NCBI RefSeq assembly: GCF_000611645.1
Contig: NW_014012469.1
Coordinates: 1,358 to 16,419 of the forward strand
Reading direction: 5' to 3'
DNA: 15,062 nucleotides
DNA from: Monoraphidium neglectum
Taxonomy: Eukaryota; Chlorophyta; Chlorophyceae; Sphaeropleales; Selenastraceae
Shown: positions 9,539-15,062 of the stretch, one piece after another
Layout: each line of letters opens with the position of its first letter
Numbering within the stretch: the stretch's first letter is position 1
The notes under the pieces: generated by a model
What the model was told of the DNA's origin: nothing
What the model saw: only the letters and a program-made list of their open reading frames with translations
Databases searched by the model: none
Program-made: the position numbers and the translations under genes

Positions 9539-12462
9539 CTATTCACGACAAGGAACAGCAGGCGTCCTCCTCACCCCGCGTCCCCCGCAGCCCGACGACC
9601 CCCAGCGGGCCCCCCGGCGCCGTTCCAATGGCTGTTTGTATCCTGGCTGTCCCTGCCTGCCCGCGCGCTGCCGGGGGCCCGCTAACTGACGTTGGAGGGC
9701 CTGTGATGCATCCGCAACACCCCGCGCGCCCACCTCTCCCCAGGTGCCGTGCTGGATGTCCACTTTCCAATTCCAGGGCGGGTAGTTGGTGGCCGGGTCG
9801 ATGCGGGCGTTGTCAGTGATGGTCACGTCTGTGGGGGTGCGGAGTGGTGGGGTGGGAGGGAGGGGCAGGGGCGGGCGATTTTGGCAGCCCAGGCGGCAGG
9901 GTTGTTGAGGCGCCGTGAGCATCAGGGAGGTTTGCCGACGATGGTTTCAATGGTTTTAACGGTGACCAGCTTCACCCCCCACTGCTTCGAAGCAGCTGCT
10001 GGGCTGGGCGCAGCCATACTCCCGCTCCAGATCGTGCGCTCACCAGCACAGTTGTAGAACTCCCTGCAATTGACAACCACGCGGGTGCGTTGGAGAAGCA
10101 GCAGCAGTGAGAGCAAGACCGTGGCAAAAATGAATTTGATTTGCAGCAGCGATGGCAGCAAGAAGGGCGCTGGCATCCGACCCTTAATGCTCAGCCAGGC
10201 GCCTCTAGCAGCAGCGCCGTGCCGCGCCCCAGGCAGGCACAGCATAGATTGCTCAGGCGGGGCAAGGGGGGGGGACAGCACAGATAACAGCACGGAGGGC
10301 TCAGCCTCCGCCTCTTGGATGCAACATGATGCCCCCTGCGCGCTCACTCTGGGTAGGCGGCGCCTTTGGTGCCGCAGGTTGGGTACACCTGCTTGTTGGT
10401 GCACTGCGGGAACGGGTTCCCCTTCTCGCACGGCGGCCAGCAGCTGTGGCCGGTGGTCCAGACCTGTCACGCGCGGCCGCGCCGAGGCGGGGGCAAAGGT
10501 GGTCGAGGCGGGCTGCCTGTTAGAAAGCGTTCTGCTGGAATCCCTCCTTGCCGCAATGCCATACCACACCGCCCCTTCAAATCCCTGCGCGCCCTGGCTC
10601 CCTGAGAAACGCGCTCGTGTGCTTCCACACTGCCTTTCCTTCCTGCCCAGCCGGTGCCCTTTTCACAACGATCGCGCCCGAGCCAGCCCCTGCCGCGCCG
10701 CCCCTGGGCGCTGCACCGCCTGCGGCCAGCCTCACCCATTGTAGCTTGCAGTGGCTGCATTTGAAGTCCTTGGGCAGGGCCCACTTTGTGCGGTATACCC
10801 ACATGTCCTTGAACGCGTTGCAGAGCCGCTGGCTGGTGCAGCCCCAGCCGGCAGTGTCGGGGATCGCGGGCATGCGGTACGCGGAGAAGGTGCCGTCACC
10901 TGGCGCGTGTGTGCGTGTGTGCATGTGTGTGTGTGTATTGGGTGTGTGTGCAAGGAGGGTTGGGTGCGGGTGCTTGCGTTCGTGCATGTGTGTTGTGGTG
11001 TGTGCATGCGGGCGCGCAAGTCTTCATGCCTGCTTGCGTGTACGTGCACTTTTGCATGTGTATGTGTGTGTTTGTGCATGTGCATGTGTGCTTGTGCGTG
11101 TGTGTGAGTACGTGCAAGGTGCGTGTGCAAGGTGTGGGCATGCGTGTGAGCGATTGCAGAGTTGTGTGAATCACGCATGCGTTCAGTTGCACACCGGCAG
11201 GGTCATTGGAACCAGGCTGGCGCCCGACAACGCATGTTGGCGATGTTTTCCCTGCTGCCGATTTCACTCCCACGTTTTCTCCTATCAGAACGCCTGTGCC
11301 GCCCGCCGCCGGGCAGGCCTGAAATCATCATGCCCAACCCAGCCCCCGAAGGGACTCCGTGCCGCCCACCGTATCGCGGGGCGTCGCCGCCATAGTTGCC
11401 GCCCGTCCACTTGTCTATGCCCGGGAGGTACCAAGACTTCACGCCCTTCTTCACGCCATGGCCTTTGAGGTACAGATTCTTGCACTTGCCCTGCTTGGGC
11501 TTGGCGTCCAAGGGGCAAACCTGGCGGGGGGCGGGACGGTTGATGACAGGGATCGGCTGGGTTGGCGCAGACGGGCGTTGGGGGAGGCGCGCCGCCCTGA
11601 AAGGCTTCTTGGCAACTCAGGCTGCATGCGATGCGATGTCTGCATGCGAGTGCACAACGGGCGCCTTGGAACGTGCTCCATGCATGCGCATGCGGCCTGG
11701 ACTGCCATGACCATGCCGCGCTCCCCTGCTGGCCCTTTGCAGCCATTGCATGCGCCCCTGCACGTGCATGCGGCCCGGAACGCCTTGCTCATGCTCATGC
11801 GGCGCTCCCCTGCTGGCCCTTTGCGGCGGTTGCATGCGCACCTGCATGCTCATGCGGCCCATGTGGTTGACCGCCACCACGACATCAACGTTGATGACTT
11901 GCCCTGTGGTGTAAGTCACCACAGGCGACGTGGGCTTATCCCACCGGTCCTCGTTGTGCGCGTCGCCGCAGTAGTTGCGGCGGCCGTCAGGATACCGCAG
12001 CCGCCCCTTGTCGCTGACCGTGGCGGCGCCTGCGGATTGGAGCGGAGGGCTTGGTAAGGGTGCTAGCTGCTGTGCGGCGTCCCCAGGGGTCGCCAGCGGT
12101 GCCAGCAGGCGGCTGCCACCGGCTCAGACGCGGCAGCGGCTTAATGGACGACGGTCTTCCACGCTGTCGGCGCTCGCTCTGCCACCAGCGGGCCGGCAGT
12201 TGGCCGCCCGCGGGGCCGCGCGAGCACGCCCCCGCTCGCGCCGGCGCCGCGCACCGCCAGCCGACAGGCCGTGGGCGTAGTTGAACCCCGTCTGCAGGTA
12301 GGCCATCCAATTGCGGGACCGTGGCTGGATCATGATGCCATGGCTGACAGCCTCCTGGGCCAGCAGCTGCAGCAGCAGCACCTTGAGAACCGTCGCTGGC
12401 CACCGAGCGCGAGGGCGCGGGGCGGCCAACGTTGCTGCTGGGCGGGCGGCGAACGCTGTCAT
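9539..12462 (-). CDS. Secreted chitin-binding type-4 / LPMO-like protein, 7 exons
   Basis: Exons: 12462-12255, 12029-11842, 11520-11370, 10899-10736, 10463-10348, 10063-10044 and 9828-9539. All have GT/AG borders and the phases add to 379 codons with the stop. ATG at 12462 begins a signal peptide (Arg-rich start, then VLKVLLLQLLAQEAVS, residues 25-40). Cleavage there exposes His41 (HGIMIQPRSRN), the first arm of the copper His brace; His125 in VAVNHMGR is the likely second arm. Other landmarks: GRRNYCGD (85-92), SWYLPGI (161-167), a Cys-rich region including CSHCKLQWVWTTGHSCWPPC (230-249), and EFYNCADVTI (277-286), the C-terminal signature of LPMO-type folds. Family role: copper-dependent oxidative cleavage of chitin, cellulose or related wall polysaccharides outside the cell. 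Substrate cannot be told. Twelve cysteines between residues 90 and 281 suggest disulfides. Residues after about 314 are Gly/Arg-rich and may be read-through past a missed donor (GAG|GTGGGC after 9734), so the true C terminus is uncertain. Confidence 0.9.
10044..10063 (-). CDS. 20-nt microexon (exon 6) of the LPMO-like gene
   Basis: The exon GGAGTTCTACAACTGTGCTG lies between TTGCAG and GTGAGC. The preceding exon ends CCA GA and the following one starts AC GTG ACC, so splicing gives Y-P-E-E-F-Y-N-C-A-D-V-T-I. This is exactly the conserved signature expected at this place in the family. Skipping it (20 nt, not a multiple of three) would shift the frame. Confidence 0.88.
10904..11157. repeat. TG-rich degenerate microsatellite in intron 3 of the LPMO-like gene
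   Basis: About 250 bp of imperfect TG repeats, broken by CATG, CGTG and TTTG units, fill the acceptor-proximal part of intron 3 (10900-11369). On the transcribed strand this reads as CA repeats ending just before the acceptor CGCGCCAG at 10900. It also creates long spurious Cys/Val-rich frames on the plus strand and His/Thr-rich frames on the minus strand. Confidence 0.95.
11681..11860. repeat. Tandem duplication (about 2.3 copies) spanning the exon 2 / intron 2 border of the LPMO-like gene
   Basis: Segments 11718-11776 and 11802-11860 are near-identical 59-mers offset by 84 bp, both starting GCGCTCCCCTGCTGGCCCTTTGC and ending CATGCGGCCC (written here only to show the ends; 23 and 10 bases are at 11718-11740 and 11767-11776). 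A third, partial copy precedes them at 11681-11717. The right-hand copy includes the last 19 bases of exon 2 and its donor at 11841/11840. In the left-hand copy the matching donor reads GG instead of GT. Confidence 0.88.
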
Positions 12463-14437
12463 TTCCGGGAGCTGCGGGAGGCGGGACGGGAGGTGAGGGC
12501 CGGGGGTTGGGTTGATGGGCACCCGTCGCAGGTCGCCCAGGCGTGGCACCCGGCAGGTGCGCGTCCCGACGGCTGAGGAACGGGCCCCTGCGGGATCGAT
12601 GTGCAATTGGTACCCGCTACATGCAAACGCGACGCTCAGAGGGTCGCGCAGCCGGCACCAGGTTTGAGACACACAACGTACCGTACCCTCTTGCCAATCG
12701 ATTTGGATCTCTAGGTCAATAGATTCACTTCGTGCAAATTATTATCACAGCCAACCCGTCGGTAATCTCATCGACAGACAGGGCTACCACGCGCGCAGAG
12801 ACTGCTGTGTCAGTCGGGCTCAGCAAAACTCGCCGGAGTACATGCACCCGTATGGAGGATTCGAGATGTGTGTGGTGATTAAAAGCAGTAATGAGCCGCA
12901 GGTGCAGCGGACTTGGGTCAACCTCCACAGACCTTTTGCCCGAGTCACCCGTCACGCCGCCTTGGGTTACGCCTGGGGGGGCTGCCCCAGCCCCAAGCGC
13001 CGTGCCACGTAGGTCGCAGCAGGCCTAAGAAATGACTGCCGAGCACCATTGCTCGACTTTTTTCCTAGTCAGAATCAATCACTGCACCGGCAGACGAGGG
13101 AGGCCAAAGCCAAATACTGTAGGCCGCCAACGGCCATACCAAGCAGCAGGTGACCGCGAAGGGCCGGCACGCTCCCCCCAAGCGCGTAGCGGCTCCAGGC
13201 GCGAAAATTCAAGGCTGCTTTGTACAACTGTCCCGGAATGGGCCTTGGGAAGACTCTTGACATCCTGGACTGCACAGCAGTCTGCCCCTGGAACCCACAG
13301 TGGGCAAGTGCACATGAACCACCAAGCTGGTGGTTTGGCGGCGGGCATTCTTGCGCCAGAGGGGACACATCGCCGGCGCACCCATTGCCCCACAAGCAAG
13401 CCATGCAGGCAAAATCTTATCCAATACCCAATGCTGCATGTATTACAGCCGCCATGGCCGCGCCGAACCCCCAGGGCATCCCTCGCCGTCGTGCGCCACC
13501 CAGCCGTCCGACCGCCCATTCAAAAGGCAGATTTACACTGAGGGGATTCCGCGGGACGCAGTGGCTTCCAGCACTTGGCGGCGACAGCGCCCGCTCCCCA
13601 GGGGCTCCTGGCCACGGCGCCACGGCCACGGGGCCGCGGCACCGGCTCAGGGCACCTCCCCGCGCCTCTCACAGGGTCTGGGCGACGATGGGGACTGAAT
13701 ACGCTACAACATCCAAGAGAATCGCTGCATCGGTTTCGGGCTGAGCGAAATGGCGTCGAAACTTTAAGGTGAATGATGGAGAGTGGGGTAGACGCAGCGC
13801 GGGCGCCGCAGGCAGTGCTGCAGCGGGCGGCAGCTACCTGGCGTCTCTGCTGATGTGGCGTGGCCAGGGCGCCGAAGCGAACGAAAGGCGTCCGTGGAGG
13901 GGTGTGCGCGCCGGGTTTGATAAAGAAAGGGGCCGCGCAGATGGGTTGGCGCGGAATGGCCGCAGGGGGCGGCAGGGGTTAGAATTGCGTTGTTCGAGGC
14001 TGGAAACTGGAGACCAAACGACGAGGGTCGCCACGGCGGGCTGGCGTGCGGGGGGACGGGTACATTTCCAACCTCACAGGGAAGGCCGATGGGGACCTGG
14101 CAGGCCGCACACAAACACCCAATTCAAAACGAGCACAAGCAGGGGAACTCACAGCATCCATAACACGCGCCCGCAGTGCAGCCCGGGCCTGCTGCAATCG
14201 GCCCGCCAGCTGACAAGGGCCAGGGCCGCCGAGCGCCGCAGCAGCATGAGTTGGGGCTGTGCTGATGCAGCCCGAGCGCGGGGCCGCACCGCGCGCGGCC
14301 TCGCCAACAATGCGCAGTCCACGCCCTGCGCGCAGCGTGACGGCCCCTTGGGCGCACGGCGGGCGCAAAAGCGGACGCCCGCCTCCGCCGCGCGGGGCGG
14401 GGCCCAGGCTAGGGCCGGGGCCGGTCCGACGCATCGC
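12463..14437. other. Intergenic or unresolved stretch between the LPMO-like and MRS2 genes
   Basis: No recognised gene. It should contain the promoter and leader of the minus-strand LPMO-like gene (start 12462, context GGAAATGAC) and the 3' UTR of the MRS2 gene (stop 14438). No TATA box or TGTAA signal could be placed with confidence; the first TGTAA on the minus strand downstream of MRS2 is far away, near 13535. A minus frame at 12725-12955 is protein-like in places but opens with GTG and has no raised third-position GC. A consensus minus-strand donor (GATGCT|GTGAGTT at 14153/14152) follows an open frame, with no identifiable partner exon. Plus frames at 13032-13744 look like chance openings. 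Confidence 0.5.
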
Positions 14438-14885
14438 TCACAGGATCTTCCGCCGCTGCGTGTACCTCATAATCGCCACAAACATGTAGCAGCACCCCAG
14501 CACAATCGCCAGCGTGACGCCCCAGAACCCGGCCACGCTGAACTCGAGCGTGCTCTTCATGTTCATCCCAAATATGCCCGCGACCATCGCGCCGACAGCC
14601 GCCGCGAAGCTGCCCATCGACAGCATCAGCTCCAGCCGGTTGACCTCGTAGCGTCTCGCCGACAGGCTGACCCCGATCGACTCCTCGAGGTCGCGCGCCC
14701 CCTCCAGCTGCCGCTCGGCTTCCGACTGGGTCCCGCTGGCCCGCTGCAGGTAGTACTCCAGCAGATCCTCCACCTCCTCCAGCTCCCGCTCCTCCTCCTC
14801 TTGATCTACGAGCTCGTCGATGGCGTCCTGGGCGTCCTGGTACTCGTCCTCCGGGTCAAAGTCGTCCGCCTCGCGGCTGCGGCTG
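14438..14885 (-). CDS. MRS2: MRS2/CorA-type magnesium channel, C-terminal exon; 5' part beyond right edge
   Basis: Last exon of a minus-strand gene, 148 residues with stop TGA at 14438-14440. The acceptor CACCCCCAG places the exon start at 14885 (14882 also possible). In order: a very acidic linker (ADDFDPEDEYQDAQDAIDEL, then a run of Glu), a coiled helix beginning VEDLLEYYLQRASGT that matches the family's VExLLExYxxQxDGT, then LELMLSMGSFAAAVGAMVAG (helix 1), IFGMN with the Gly-Met-Asn selectivity motif at 14561-14569, a second helix within FWGVTLAIVLGCCYMFVAIM, and a basic tail RYTQRRKIL. MRS2 proteins form pentameric Mg2+ channels in mitochondrial, plastid or other membranes, with both ends on the inner side. 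Location cannot be decided because the N terminus is missing. Confidence 0.92.
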
Positions 14886-14907
14886 CTGGGGGTGGGGGTG
14901 CGTGCGT

Positions 14908-15062
14908 GTCTTGTGTGTGTGCGTACGTGTGTGTGTGTGTGTGTGTCTGGGGTGGCATCTCATTGTGATGTGTGTAGACGTGTGCGTGCGTGAGCGAGTG
15001 TGTCGAGTGTTGTGTGCATGTGTGTGTGTGTGTGTGTTTGTGAGTGTGTGTGTGTGTGTGTG
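14908..15062. repeat. GT-rich microsatellite in the last intron of the MRS2 gene
   Basis: TG/CGTG repeats with several pure (TG) runs, including 15021-15038 and one reaching the window end, occupy the visible part of the intron upstream of the MRS2 terminal exon. On the transcribed strand this is CA-rich sequence leading to the acceptor, as in intron 3 of the LPMO-like gene. Confidence 0.95.

Noticed and set aside
10732..11273. His/Thr-rich and Cys/Val-rich frames on both strands
   Set aside because: They are translations of the TG/CA microsatellite in LPMO intron 3.
12725..12955. 76-codon minus frame with protein-like composition
   Set aside because: It opens with GTG rather than ATG, third-position GC is not raised, and no family or splice partner is apparent.
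1..15062. CRISPR arrays, bacterial operons, rRNA or tRNA genes
   Set aside because: No regularly spaced repeats, no ribosome-binding-site-led gene strings and no RNA gene signatures were seen; the gene structure is eukaryotic.

Overview
The window looks like nuclear DNA of a green alga (chlorophyte). It is GC-rich, its genes are split by introns of about 200-510 bp with GT...AG borders (mostly GTGAGN, GTGCGN or GTGGGN donors), it carries many TG/CA microsatellites, and its protein families fit a plant-lineage eukaryote. Nothing looks bacterial: there are no operons or ribosome binding sites, and single reading frames make sense only after splicing. The species cannot be named from the sequence alone.

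Three protein genes can be rebuilt by splicing, all on the minus strand. (1) Positions 4259 down to 271, running off the left edge: a pyruvate kinase-fold protein. Eight exons join in phase to give 435 residues with ordinary pyruvate kinase landmarks, but almost every catalytic and metal-binding residue is replaced, so it reads as a pseudoenzyme or decaying paralogue. (2) Positions 12462 down to about 9539: a secreted chitin-binding type-4 / lytic polysaccharide monooxygenase (LPMO)-like protein in seven exons. It has a signal peptide, a mature N-terminal His, a second His in NHMGR, many cysteines and the NCADVTI signature, which is split across a 20-nt microexon. (3) Positions 14885 down to 14438: the last exon of an MRS2/CorA-type magnesium channel with the GMN motif and two membrane helices; the rest lies beyond the right edge.

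Between genes, 4260-9538 is a gene-poor stretch with visibly lower GC in its middle. It holds a (TG)28 microsatellite, a 15-bp minisatellite, a hairpin with a duplicated arm, and a few weak coding candidates, of which a 54-codon minus-strand ORF at 6247-6411 looks best. The segment 12463-14437 has no recognised gene. The three genes are not obviously functionally linked: one belongs to a central-metabolism fold family, one is a secreted polysaccharide-active family, and one is organellar or membrane Mg2+ transport.

The observations most worth a second look are the catalytically stripped pyruvate kinase, the algal LPMO-like protein with its microexon, and a tandem duplication that copied a 5' splice site into the adjacent intron, where the copy has lost its GT. 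No clearly new multi-gene system was found.
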